Shown here: positions 37,288 to 46,146 of the stretch, in pieces
How positions within the stretch are numbered: position 1 is the first letter of the stretch
How the letters are laid out: each line of letters begins with the position of its first letter
Source of the DNA: Acrocarpospora macrocephala
GTDB lineage: Bacteria > Actinomycetota > Actinomycetes > Streptosporangiales > Streptosporangiaceae
Reading direction: 5' to 3'
NCBI RefSeq assembly: GCF_009687865.1
Contig: NZ_BLAE01000011.1
Location: 22,774-86,773 of the forward strand
DNA length: 64,000 bases
The notes under the pieces: model-generated
What the model saw: the letters and a program-made list of their open reading frames with translations, nothing else
Database searches by the model: none
Told to the model about the DNA's origin: nothing
Translations under genes and position numbers: made by a program

Positions 37288-38577
37288 TTGCGGAAGATCA
37301 TCACGGCGGGAATGGTTCTGGGTCTGCTGGCGGGCGGCCCGGCGGAGGCATCCGCCGGAGCGCCGCTCCGGATGGCCGGGACCGCCTGGTTCGCCGGGGG
37401 CGGGGTGCCGATCTGCGCGAGCAGCACCGCGCCGACCTGCGCCGGCCAGCCGCACGTGGGCGGCGTCTCGTCCAACTGGTGGCAGTGCGTGGAGCTGGCC
37501 CAGCGCTTCTACCAGCGGCGCGGCTGGCACAAGGGCATCTTCGCCGGGGTCGGCATCGCCTCGCACATCTTCACCAAGGCGTCGGCGCTGCGGATGGCAC
37601 CCCAGCCCAACGGCGCGATCACCGACATCGTCCCCGGCGACATGATCGTCATGAACCGCACCGGCCAGGCCGGCCACGTCGTGATCGTCGAATCCATCAC
37701 CGCCAATCGGGACGGCACCCGCAACGTGATGACCGTCGGCCAGAACTCAAAGGTCGTCCGAAACCCGATGCGCTGGCACGGCGGCGTCCTCGACAGCTTC
37801 TGGGCCTCCTACAGCGTCGCGGGCGTGGTCCGCTCCCCCGCGAACATCGGCATCCTGTCGTACGGCGGCGGCGCCCCCACCTACGAAGAAGTCGTCAACG
37901 GCGGCGGCATCCACCCCATCGGAACCGCCCTCCTCTCGGTGACCTCGACAGGCCAAGCGTTCGGCGGCCCACTCCCCCACCGCGCGCCGACCACCATGAC
38001 CGGCCGAATCGTCGACGCCGCCGCGACCCGGACGGGCAACGGCTACTGGCTGGCGAGCTCGACCGGCCAGATCTTCCCGTACGGCGACGCGAAGCCGTAC
38101 CCCACGATCAAGGCCGGCATCACGGCGATCACGACCACGGACGACGGCCTCCTGCTGACCGACGCTTTCGGCCGCGTCTTCGCCCCGGGCAAGAAGCCAA
38201 CCCGCAGCCCAGAAGGCTATTCAGGCAGATTTATCGACATAGAGGCAACCAAAGACGGCTACTGGCTCCTAACCTCCGCCGGCCAAATCCACGGCACGGC
38301 CCCTTGGCACGGCAACGCCACCACCTTCGACGCCGCCATCGTCGCCATGTCCGCGACACCCACCGGCAAGGGTTACGTCCTCCTCGACAAAACCGGCCAC
38401 GTCTACGCCTTCGGCGACGCGAAACACCTGGGCGACCTGCCCACCGGATCACCGGAAGCCGCAGACATCGCCCACACCACAAACGGCTACACGATCATCA
38501 CAAAGACCGGCACCACCCACTCGTTCGGCAATTCTCCCACCGCCCCCGTCACCAAGGGCTTCGCTGGCTACTTCTAA
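37288..38577 (+). CDS. Secreted CHAP-domain protein with beta-propeller-like repeats
   Basis: A 429-aa exported protein. The start is TTG 37288 with GGAAGGA ahead, giving the signal peptide MRKIITAGMVLGLLAGGPAE; an ATG at 37261 is possible. A CHAP-type amidase domain follows: NWWQCVELAQRF with Cys67, PGDMIVMNR and GHVVIVES with His130. From about residue 215 there are repeats of about 40 residues ending in YxFGDA-like motifs (GYWLASSTGQIFPYGDAKPY, then GKGYVLLDKTGHVYAFGDAK), as in actinobacterial secreted propeller-like domains. It probably cuts or remodels peptidoglycan at the cell surface. Confidence 0.82.
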   Translation: MRKIITAGMVLGLLAGGPAEASAGAPLRMAGTAWFAGGGVPICASSTAPTCAGQPHVGGVSSNWWQCVELAQRFYQRRGWHKGIFAGVGIASHIFTKASALRMAPQPNGAITDIVPGDMIVMNRTGQAGHVVIVESITANRDGTRNVMTVGQNSKVVRNPMRWHGGVLDSFWASYSVAGVVRSPANIGILSYGGGAPTYEEVVNGGGIHPIGTALLSVTSTGQAFGGPLPHRAPTTMTGRIVDAAATRTGNGYWLASSTGQIFPYGDAKPYPTIKAGITAITTTDDGLLLTDAFGRVFAPGKKPTRSPEGYSGRFIDIEATKDGYWLLTSAGQIHGTAPWHGNATTFDAAIVAMSATPTGKGYVLLDKTGHVYAFGDAKHLGDLPTGSPEAADIAHTTNGYTIITKTGTTHSFGNSPTAPVTKGFAGYF

Positions 38578-38661
38578 GAGATATCCGATCATGCCAGCTC
38601 ATAACCGGCCGGTTTTCGGCCAGCCGATAAGGACGTCGGCGGGATCGATCCGACGAACGCC

Positions 38662-39933
38662 TCAGAAGGGTTTCAGGTAGCGGCGGATTCGGCGTTTGGT
38701 GCGGTAGCCGTACCTGAGGACGCGTGGGGGGATTTCGATGCGGAGGCGGGCGCGGCGGCGGGCGGAGGCGTGGGCGGAGCCGTCGAGGAGGGAGCGGGCC
38801 GGGGTGAGGGTGCCCTCGCGGGCGGCGACGACGAGGGCGGAGAGGCGGGGGATCCAGTCGCTGGTGGCGGCGTCGTGGAAGTAGTTGGCCTGGCACCAGT
38901 CGGGGGCGGGGGTGCGGAAGTCGGCTTTGGCCAGGTCGTCGAGGGTGCCGAGGGTGCCGCTGCCCTCGAAGACGAGGTTGATCATTTCGGCGCTGACGCC
39001 GAAGTCGGACAGGATCAGCAGCGGGACGTCCTGGGCGATGGCCTCCAGGGCGGCGGTCGAGCTGACCGTCACGAATCCGCCCGCGCGGGCCAGGTGCTCG
39101 TGCATGGGGCCGGCCTCGAAGCGGACCGCCCCGGCCCGGACCCGGCCGTCGGCGGCCATCGTGGTCCAGAGGCGTTCGTAGTGGTGGCGCTCGTTGTGGG
39201 TCTGGCGCTCGTCGTCGCGGGCCCGGAGCTTGACCACGATGTCGAGCTCGGGCCGGGCGTCGGCGAGCGACTGCAGCGCGAGCAGGATGTTCTCGCGATC
39301 CTCTCGCTTGGCCGGGACCTTGGCCTGGGTCGCGAAGATCACCCGATCGCCGCTCCCCCGGCTCCCCAGATCCAGGTACGGCAGGCGGGCCAGCGCGATC
39401 TCCCCGCCCCCGCCCAGCTCCCCCGCCAGCTCGGTGAACTCCCCCACCTCACGGCCGCTGTGCAGGATGAACAGATCGCAGCCGCTGCGGAACAGCCAGG
39501 CCTTCTCGGTCGCGGGCACCGAGATCCCGGGCAGCCCGGTCGCGAACACCGGCCGCGGCTTCAGCCCGGCCAGCACCTCGGCGGCCAGCGCGTCCACCAC
39601 CGGTCCCGTGCAGGCCAGCAGCACCACGTCGGGACGGAACCGCTCGGCCGCCTTGCGCAGGCCGCGGGCGCCGAGCACCTGCGTCGGCCCCTCCTCGTCC
39701 GGCGATTGCGCGGGCGACCGCGCCGCGTCGAAGCGGGTGCCGCTCACGGCCGCCGCGATCTGCCCGGGCGACGGGGTGATCGGGGTGCGGACGACCGCGA
39801 GTTCCGTGGTCCAGCCCTGGGGCGCGGCGTCGAGCAGGCCCGCCGCCCATTTCAGGTAGGAGTCGGAGTCGGCGACGGCGAGCACGCGCAGGGGCAGCGG
39901 GACGAGCAGGCGGTCAGGGGTGGCGCGGGTCAA
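38662..39933 (-). CDS. DUF6716-type putative glycosyltransferase
   Basis: A 423-aa protein resembling the DUF6716 putative glycosyltransferases that accompany NeuA/NeuB genes in actinomycetes. It begins LRVLAVADSDSYLKWAAGLL, has DVVLLACTGPVVDAL, RVIFATQAKVPAKRED, VVKLRARDDE and GGFVTVSSTAALEAIAQDVP, which read as a GT-B-like fold, and ends in a basic tail. The start is TTG 39933, whose TTGA overlaps the stop of the gene upstream. It is probably a transferase of the nonulosonate surface polymer. Confidence 0.72.
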   Translation of the reverse strand: MTRATPDRLLVPLPLRVLAVADSDSYLKWAAGLLDAAPQGWTTELAVVRTPITPSPGQIAAAVSGTRFDAARSPAQSPDEEGPTQVLGARGLRKAAERFRPDVVLLACTGPVVDALAAEVLAGLKPRPVFATGLPGISVPATEKAWLFRSGCDLFILHSGREVGEFTELAGELGGGGEIALARLPYLDLGSRGSGDRVIFATQAKVPAKREDRENILLALQSLADARPELDIVVKLRARDDERQTHNERHHYERLWTTMAADGRVRAGAVRFEAGPMHEHLARAGGFVTVSSTAALEAIAQDVPLLILSDFGVSAEMINLVFEGSGTLGTLDDLAKADFRTPAPDWCQANYFHDAATSDWIPRLSALVVAAREGTLTPARSLLDGSAHASARRRARLRIEIPPRVLRYGYRTKRRIRRYLKPF

Positions 39934-40901
39934 GGAGCAACCCTTTCATGGGCGAAGAGTTGGAGGTGGGAACGCAGGGACGGACCGGCGGAGGCCGTCC
40001 ACCAGTCGTCGGGGACCTCGACGGTCTCGATCGAGACGCCGCGGGCCCGCAGCAGGATGCGCAGCGAGGTGACGGCCGTGGACGGCAGGCTGAGCACCCG
40101 CTGGTCCGGGCGCAGGCCGCGCAGCGTCATCTCGGCGGGCGCGCCGGTCTCGTACACGGTGACGCCGGAGATGCGCCGGACCCGTTCCAGGTCGCGGGGG
40201 TCCTCGCGGCGGTGCGGGTAGTACGCGACCGGTTCGTCGATGGCGGACAGCCACTTCACGTACGCGTCCCGGTGGATCAGGCCGTTGCGCACCAGCGAGG
40301 TGCCGAGCACGACGGTCCGCTCGTCGGGGGGGACGTCGCCGGGCTGGGAGCGCAGCCAGGTGAAGTCATGCCGCACCAGTTCGGCGCCGCGGGCCCGGAC
40401 GGCCTCGGCCAGCGCGTCCGGAACCGGGAGCGCGGTGAAGACCGAGAGCCTGCCGCCGCGCAGGCGCAGCCCGGCGGCGGCGCCGAGGATCGAGCGGGCC
40501 AGGCCGGATTTGACCCGGGCGCGCAGCAGCGGGCGGCGGGCGACCAGCAGCTCGAGCAGCCGGATCGTGGCCAGCCCGTCGTCGACCAGGACGACCCGGC
40601 GGGGGGCCGAGGTGAGCAGGTTGAGCTGCACCCGGCCGGAGAAGGCGTCCCCGAACACCCAGGTCCTGCCGGGCTTGGGCATGCGCGCCGCGGGCTCGGC
40701 CAGTTCCAGTCCCGGCGGGAGGTCGAGGCGGGTCATCTCGGCGCGGGTACGGCGCAACGCGGGCAGCCCCGAGCGCGGCACGACCGTGGTGGCCGGGCCG
40801 AGCAGACCGGCATGCTGTGCCTCGATCACGCACAGCAGCTGTAAGGGGGATTCCACCCACGCGACGGCCTGGCCGTCCGAACTCTCCGAGGACCCTTTCA
40901 C
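39930..40901 (-). CDS. Putative sialyltransferase-like protein
   Basis: A 323-aa protein starting GTG 40901 (MKGSSESSDGQAVAWVESPL). VAWVESPLQLLCVIEAQ and FGDAFSGRVQLNLL followed by RRVVLVDDGLATIRLLELL recall bacterial sialyltransferases of the GT52 or related type. It overlaps the DUF6716-type gene by three bases, so the two are made together. The frame is open 21 codons further upstream. The acceptor is unknown. The assignment is by pattern and context only. Confidence 0.6.
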   Translation of the reverse strand: MKGSSESSDGQAVAWVESPLQLLCVIEAQHAGLLGPATTVVPRSGLPALRRTRAEMTRLDLPPGLELAEPAARMPKPGRTWVFGDAFSGRVQLNLLTSAPRRVVLVDDGLATIRLLELLVARRPLLRARVKSGLARSILGAAAGLRLRGGRLSVFTALPVPDALAEAVRARGAELVRHDFTWLRSQPGDVPPDERTVVLGTSLVRNGLIHRDAYVKWLSAIDEPVAYYPHRREDPRDLERVRRISGVTVYETGAPAEMTLRGLRPDQRVLSLPSTAVTSLRILLRARGVSIETVEVPDDWWTASAGPSLRSHLQLFAHERVAP

Positions 40902-41030
40902 GACGGGCTCACCGTAGCCGTCAGATGCGACGGAACAGGGAACAACCGGTGAACAGCCGCCCACGGGACAACTGCCACGATCTTCACCCCCTCCGAGCGC
41001 CAGGACGTTTCCGCAGGTGGCAGCACGGCA

Positions 41031-42470
41031 ATGATCTGGTCCATGGGTAAATGGTGGGTCTGGGTGGCTGTGGTCGCGATGCTGGGTTCGGCGTTTCCCG
41101 CGCTCGCGGAGAGGTCGCTGCTGCCGGAGACGGCGGGCAAGCCGAACATCATCTTCATCTTGACCGATGATCTCGATACCAACGACCTATGGAAGTTTCC
41201 GAATATTTCATCATTGCTCATGCGGCAGGGCACGACCTTCTCACGATTCTTCGTCGCCAACCCGTGGTGCTGCCCGTCCCGCTCGTCGATCCTCCGATCG
41301 CAGTACGTGCACAGCCATGGTGTGACCTCCAACCGCAACCCGACCGGCGGTTTCCCGAAATTTCATGCCATGGAGGGCTCAACGCTCGGGACCTGGATGC
41401 AGGAAGCCGGATACCGCACCGCGTTGATGGGCAAGTACCTCAACCAGTACCCAGACGGGGTCTCGAACACCTACATCCCTCCGGGCTGGGACGAGTGGGC
41501 GGTCCCGGTCACGCACCTCTACCAGGAGTACGGCTACCTGCTCAACGACAACGGCAGGCTCGCCGGTCACGGCTACGCGCCCGAGGACTACCTGACCGAC
41601 GTGCTGGCCCGCAAGGCCGTCGGCTTCGCCGCCCAGGACGACCCGTTCTTCCTCTACCTGTCCCCCGTCGCCCCGCACCGCCCCGCCAACTACGCCCCCC
41701 GCCACGAGAAGGCGTTCCCCGGCGCGCGCGCCCCGCGCACGCCCGCCTTCGACCAGCACGACGTCTCCGCCGAACCCGCCTGGCTGCGCAAGCGCAAACC
41801 CCTGTCGGAGAACGCGATCGACTCCATCGACAGCCAGTACCGCGACCGCCTGCGCGCCATGCTCGGCGTGGACGACCTGGTCGGCGACCTGGTGGCGGAG
41901 CTCACCCGGACCGGCAAGCTCGATAACACCTACCTGTTCCTCACCTCAGACAACGGCTTCCATCTCGGCCAGCACCGGCTCAGGCCCGGCAAGACGACGC
42001 CCTTCGAGGAGGACATCCGGGTGCCGATGATCGTGCGCGGCCCCGGCGTCGCGGCCGGTCGCAGCACCGACGTGCTCGGCTCCAGCGTCGACTTCGGCCC
42101 CACCTTCGCCGAGCTCGCCGGCGCCCGCCTGCCCGGCTTCTGCGAGGGCCGCTCGCTGGTGCCCATCCTGCACAACCGGCCGGTGAGCTGGCGCGACGCC
42201 GTGCTGGTGGAGTTCGTGCGGCCGGACTACGCCACCGGGTCGCCGCCGACGTACCGGATGCTGCGCACGGCGCGGCACAGCTACGTCGAGTACGAGACCG
42301 GCGAGAGCCAGCTCTACGACCTCGCCGCCGACCCGAACCAGCTCCACAACCTCGTCGCCGGCGCGGATCCCGCCCTGATCGCCCACCTGTCCAGCCGCCT
42401 GGCCGCCCTGCAGTGGTGCCAGGGCGCCGGCTGCCGCGTGGCCGACGCCGCCCTGCCGGAGGCCTCCTAA
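41031..42470 (+). CDS. Secreted sulfatase
   Basis: A 479-aa arylsulfatase-type hydrolase with a signal peptide (MGKWWVWVAVVAMLGSAFPA). The formylglycine motif C-x-P-S-R is WCCPSRSS with Cys80 as the modified residue. Metal ligands sit in IIFILTDDLD and later TSDNGFHLGQH. It resembles N-acetylglucosamine-6-sulfatase-like enzymes. The formylglycine-generating enzyme is not in the window. ATG 41043 is an alternative start. It is divergent from the sialyltransferase-like gene. The substrate is probably a sulfated glycan or ester. Confidence 0.88.
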   Translation: MIWSMGKWWVWVAVVAMLGSAFPALAERSLLPETAGKPNIIFILTDDLDTNDLWKFPNISSLLMRQGTTFSRFFVANPWCCPSRSSILRSQYVHSHGVTSNRNPTGGFPKFHAMEGSTLGTWMQEAGYRTALMGKYLNQYPDGVSNTYIPPGWDEWAVPVTHLYQEYGYLLNDNGRLAGHGYAPEDYLTDVLARKAVGFAAQDDPFFLYLSPVAPHRPANYAPRHEKAFPGARAPRTPAFDQHDVSAEPAWLRKRKPLSENAIDSIDSQYRDRLRAMLGVDDLVGDLVAELTRTGKLDNTYLFLTSDNGFHLGQHRLRPGKTTPFEEDIRVPMIVRGPGVAAGRSTDVLGSSVDFGPTFAELAGARLPGFCEGRSLVPILHNRPVSWRDAVLVEFVRPDYATGSPPTYRMLRTARHSYVEYETGESQLYDLAADPNQLHNLVAGADPALIAHLSSRLAALQWCQGAGCRVADAALPEAS

Positions 42471-42524
42471 CCGGGGGGCGGCGGAGCTGCGCATGTCACG
42501 GGGAGTAGCAGCCTGGAACGCGCA

Positions 42525-42538
42525 CGGGAGCGCTCCCA
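42525..42538. promoter_or_regulatory. CebR-type box 1 (cebE upstream)
   Basis: CGGGAGCGCTCCCA, 13 of 14 matches to the Streptomyces ceb box TGGGAGCGCTCCCA. It lies 221 bp before cebE and 55 bp after the sulfatase stop. Confidence 0.8.
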
Positions 42539-42654
42539 AATGCCTACATGCGGCTTATGTCATGAAATGCCGGAATCTAGCTGTGCAACCTGTCTAGGAG
42601 TAACAGTTAGGTTTCGGCATATTGACGCTGACATTGCGTATAGTGGACTCTTCG

Positions 42655-42668
42655 TGGGAGCGCTCCCA
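42655..42668. promoter_or_regulatory. CebR box 2 at the cebE promoter
   Basis: TGGGAGCGCTCCCA, a perfect ceb box, starts 10 bases after a TATAGT (42639-42644) that is a good -10 element. The repressor would cover the transcription start. No matching -35 at normal spacing was found. Confidence 0.92.
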
Positions 42669-42758
42669 ACGCAGACTCAACGCAGGGCCATGTTGTCGGG
42701 GACTGGTCCGGGAGCTGCCCCCAAACGAGATTCGGGAACCACCTGAGAGGGGTCCGGA

Positions 42759-44102
42759 ATGATGAACAACACGCGCCGCGGCAGGCTGCTCGCGGCCGTC
42801 GCGGTTGGCGCTCTTGCCTTGTCGGCCGCCGCCTGCGGTTCGGACGAGCCGGCGCCCGCCGCCGGAGCCAGCGGCGCCGCGTCGGCCCCGGCGGAGAAGG
42901 TCGAGATCACCCTCCAGACCTTCGGCGGCGGTGAGAACTTCGCGTACGACGACGCGGTCGCGGCCTGGAACGCCAGCCACCCCAACATCCAGGTCAAGTA
43001 CGTCAACCTGACCGACCGCTTCGAGGACACCTACCTGCCGCAGGTGCTGCAGTGGCTGGAGGCCGGCAGCGGCGCCGGCGACGTCATCGCCATGGACGAG
43101 GGCGCGATGGGCCTCATGTCGGCCCGCCCGCAGTACTTCGCCGACCTGTCCCAGTACGGCCTGGACAGCCGCAAGGCCGACTTCCCCGAGTACAAGTGGA
43201 ACACCGGCGTCAACAAGGACGGCAAGCTCTACGCGCTCGGCACCGACATCGGCGGCATGGCCATGTGCTACCGGACCGACCTGTTCAAGCAGGCCGGCCT
43301 GCCCACCAGCCGCGACGAGGTCTCCGCCCTCTGGCCGGACTGGAACGCGTACCTGGAGACCGGCAAGAAGTTCAAGGCCGCGCTGCCCAAGGTCGGTTTC
43401 GTGGACGGCGCCAACACCGTCTACAACTCCGTCCTCGCGCAGGAGGCCGGCAAGAACGGCGGCCAGGTCTACTTCGACCAGAACCAGACGCTCATCGTCG
43501 ACAAGAACCCGGGCGTCAAGGCGGCGTTCGACTACGTGCAGACGCTCAGCACGGCCGGTCTGACGGCCAAGCTGCGCTCCTGGACGGAGGAGTGGAACAC
43601 CGCCATGCAGAAGGGCGGCTTCGCCACCATGGGCTGCCCGAGCTGGATGCTCGGCGTCATCTCCGGCACCTCCGGCGACGCCAACAAGGGCAACTGGGAC
43701 GTCGCGGCCGTTCCCGGCGCCAGCGGCAACTGGGGCGGCTCCTGGCTGATGGTCCCGTCGCAGAGCAAGCACCCGAAGGAGGCCGCCGAGGTCCTCAACT
43801 ACCTGACCGGCAAGGACGGCCAGGTCGCCGCCTTCAAGGAGGGCGGCAACTTCCCGAGCAGCCTCCCCGCGCAGCAGGACCCGGCCGTCGCGGACGCCAA
43901 GAACGCCTACTTCAACGACGCGCCGAGCGGGCCGATCTTCGCCGCCTCGGTCGCGCAGCTGTCGCCGGTGTTCTTCGGTGAGAAGCACGCCCAGGTGAAG
44001 GCCGCCGTGGAGGAGGTCCTCGTGGGCGCCGACCAGGGTTCGGTCAAGTGGGCCGACGCCTGGACCCGGTTCGTGGAGGAGGGCGTCAAGGCCGCGGGCT
44101 GA
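42759..44102 (+). CDS. cebE: Cello-oligosaccharide-binding lipoprotein CebE
   Basis: A 447-aa ABC sugar-binding protein, first gene of a cebEFG-bglC set. Lipobox LSAAAC puts the lipid-linked Cys near residue 26. KVEITLQTFGGGENFAYDDA and GTDIGGMAMCYRTDLFKQAG match CebE-like family 1 binding proteins. In Streptomyces CebE binds cellobiose and cellotriose. Two ceb boxes lie upstream, and two hairpins separate it from cebF, which would let it be made in excess over the permeases. No ATPase gene is present; the shared MsiK protein usually serves. Confidence 0.9.
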   Translation: MMNNTRRGRLLAAVAVGALALSAAACGSDEPAPAAGASGAASAPAEKVEITLQTFGGGENFAYDDAVAAWNASHPNIQVKYVNLTDRFEDTYLPQVLQWLEAGSGAGDVIAMDEGAMGLMSARPQYFADLSQYGLDSRKADFPEYKWNTGVNKDGKLYALGTDIGGMAMCYRTDLFKQAGLPTSRDEVSALWPDWNAYLETGKKFKAALPKVGFVDGANTVYNSVLAQEAGKNGGQVYFDQNQTLIVDKNPGVKAAFDYVQTLSTAGLTAKLRSWTEEWNTAMQKGGFATMGCPSWMLGVISGTSGDANKGNWDVAAVPGASGNWGGSWLMVPSQSKHPKEAAEVLNYLTGKDGQVAAFKEGGNFPSSLPAQQDPAVADAKNAYFNDAPSGPIFAASVAQLSPVFFGEKHAQVKAAVEEVLVGADQGSVKWADAWTRFVEEGVKAAG

Positions 44103-44166
44103 TCCCCCGGCCGCGAACGTCACCGGCCCCCCGCCACCCGCGGGCGGGCCGGTCGTCTCGACTCAA

Positions 44167-44202
44167 GAGCGGCCAGAGCGGACCCCCGCCCTCTGGCCGC
44201 TC
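44167..44202 (+). terminator. Hairpin between cebE and cebF
   Basis: GAGCGGCCAGAG at 44167-44178 pairs with CTCTGGCCGCTC at 44191-44202 (12 bp). Another, less perfect stem (ACCGGCCC with GGGCCGGT) lies at 44122-44153. They probably act as an attenuator or as 3' protection of the cebE message. Confidence 0.8.
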
Positions 44203-44220
44203 CTTCCACGAAAGGTTTCC

Positions 44221-45198
44221 GTGATGAGCCTCGACGTCGACGCGGGCCATAGGACCCGCATGCTGCCGTCGAACCAACGGCGGCACGCCCGGCCGCCAGG
44301 ACCCCGGCGGCTGTTGTCCTGGCTGGACCTGCGGGCAGCGCCCTATTTCTTCGTCTCCCCGTACTTCGTGCTCTTCGCGATCTTCGGCATCTTCCCGCTG
44401 ATCTTCACGCTCTGGGTCTCCCTGCACGACTGGCAGCTCGCCGGCGACAAGACCTTCATCGGCATGGAGAACTACACCGAGCTCCTCGCTGACGACAAGT
44501 TCTGGAACTCCGTCGTCAACACCGTGGGCATCTTCATGATCGCCACGGTGCCGCAGCTGCTGCTCGCGCTGCTGCTGGCCAACGCGCTGAACAAGAAGCT
44601 GCGCGGCCGGCTGGTGCTGCGGCTGAGCGTGCTCGCGCCGCTGATCACCTCGGTGGTCGCGGTGGCGGTCGTCTTCACCCAGCTGTACGGGCGCGACTAC
44701 GGCCTGGTCAACTGGCTGCTCAGCCTGTTCGGGGTGGACGCCATCCACTGGCAGAACGAGAAATGGACGTCCTGGGTCGCGATCGCCACGATGGTGGACT
44801 GGCGCTGGACCGGCTACAACGCGATCATCTACCTGGCCGCCATGCAGACCATCCCCAAGGACCTGTACGAGGCGGCCGCGATCGACGGCGCCAGCCCCCG
44901 GCGCCAGTTCTGGGGGATCACCGTCCCCCTGCTCAAGCCCACGATCATCTTCACCGTGATCGTCTCCACCATCGGCGGCTTCACCCTGTTCGCCGAGCCG
45001 GTGATGTTCGGCGCCGGGCTCATGACCGGCGGCACCACGGGCCAGTTCCAGACGGTGGCCATGTTCATCGTCAAGGAGGGTTTCCGTGACTTCCAGTACG
45101 GCTACGCCGCGGCGGCGGCCTGGATCCTGTTCCTGCTGATCCTGATCTCCGCTTTGATCAACTTCGCGCTCGTCCGCGGCCTCGGGAGATCACGATGA
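44221..45198 (+). CDS. cebF: Cello-oligosaccharide ABC permease CebF
   Basis: A 325-aa inner-membrane permease of the MalF type, with about six membrane segments (YFFVSPYFVLFAIFGIFPLI first). The EAA motif is LYEAAAIDGASPRRQFWGI. It pairs with CebG. It starts with GTG at 44221 or ATG at 44224, in tandem. Its stop overlaps the cebG ATG by 4 bases. Confidence 0.92.
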   Translation: MMSLDVDAGHRTRMLPSNQRRHARPPGPRRLLSWLDLRAAPYFFVSPYFVLFAIFGIFPLIFTLWVSLHDWQLAGDKTFIGMENYTELLADDKFWNSVVNTVGIFMIATVPQLLLALLLANALNKKLRGRLVLRLSVLAPLITSVVAVAVVFTQLYGRDYGLVNWLLSLFGVDAIHWQNEKWTSWVAIATMVDWRWTGYNAIIYLAAMQTIPKDLYEAAAIDGASPRRQFWGITVPLLKPTIIFTVIVSTIGGFTLFAEPVMFGAGLMTGGTTGQFQTVAMFIVKEGFRDFQYGYAAAAAWILFLLILISALINFALVRGLGRSR

Positions 45199-46079
45199 CC
45201 ACGCTGACGCAGACCCGGCCGAGGGCCTCCCGCGCGGGCAGCGCCCGGCTCGACCCGTTCCGGGCCACCCCGTTCACCAAGGCCATGCTGGCCCTGGCGA
45301 TCTTCCTGTCGATCTTCCCGATCTACTGGATGATCATCATCGCCACCCGCAGCAACGAGGACGCGCACAGCGTGCCGCCGCCGTTCCTGCCGGGCGGCAA
45401 CCTGGGCGAGAACATCCAGGCGGTCTTCGACGCCGAGAACGCCCACTTCATGACCGGCATCATCAACTCGATCATCATCGCGTCCACGGTCACGGTGGGC
45501 ATCGTGGTGATCTCGACGCTGGCCGGTTTCGCGTTCGCCTCGCTCAACTTCCGCGGCCGCAACCTGCTGCTGCTGTCGGTCGTGCTGACCATGATGGTCC
45601 CCCTGCAGCAGATGGGCATCGTCCCGCTGTACCAGATGATGGTCACGCTGGGCTGGACGAACACCCTCAAGGCGGTCATCCTCCCGTTCCTGGTGAACGG
45701 GTTCGGCGTCTTCCTGATGACCCAGTACACCCGGCAGGCGGTGCCGCGGGAGCTGGTCGAGGCGGCCCGGGTGGACGGCGCCAACACGATCAGGATCTGG
45801 TGGAACGTCGCGGTCCCCGCGGTCCGGCCCGGCATGGCGGTGCTCGCCATCCAGACCTTCATGCTGATCTGGAACGAGTTCCTCTGGCCGCTGATCATCC
45901 TGACCCCGGACAACCCGACCGTGCAGGTCGCGCTCCGGGCGCTGAATGACCGATACTCCACGAACTACGTGCTCATCTTCGCGGGCACCACGATCTCGAT
46001 CATCCCGCTGCTGCTCGTCTTCGTCCTCTTCGGCCGCCAGATCATCGGCGGGCTCATGGAAGGCGCGGTCAAGGAGTGA
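45195..46079 (+). CDS. cebG: Cello-oligosaccharide ABC permease CebG
   Basis: A 294-aa MalG-type permease with about six membrane segments. The EAA motif is LVEAARVDGANTIRIWWNVA. It ends 67 bp before bglC. Confidence 0.92.
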   Translation: MTTLTQTRPRASRAGSARLDPFRATPFTKAMLALAIFLSIFPIYWMIIIATRSNEDAHSVPPPFLPGGNLGENIQAVFDAENAHFMTGIINSIIIASTVTVGIVVISTLAGFAFASLNFRGRNLLLLSVVLTMMVPLQQMGIVPLYQMMVTLGWTNTLKAVILPFLVNGFGVFLMTQYTRQAVPRELVEAARVDGANTIRIWWNVAVPAVRPGMAVLAIQTFMLIWNEFLWPLIILTPDNPTVQVALRALNDRYSTNYVLIFAGTTISIIPLLLVFVLFGRQIIGGLMEGAVKE

Positions 46080-46146
46080 GCCGGCGATCGGAAACCATTC
46101 ATCCATCAAGCGCCTCGGTCACACGGCCGGCGAACGAGGAGGACGC

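Noticed and set aside
42622-42644. TTGACG and TATAGT as a full promoter of cebE
   Set aside because: The spacing is only 11 bp, too short for a sigma70-type promoter; only the -10 is kept.
45946-46146. Upstream extension of bglC
   Set aside because: It overlaps the end of cebG and gives Arg/Ser-rich nonsense; the GTG at 46147 follows a strong ribosome site and the GH1 fold begins soon after.
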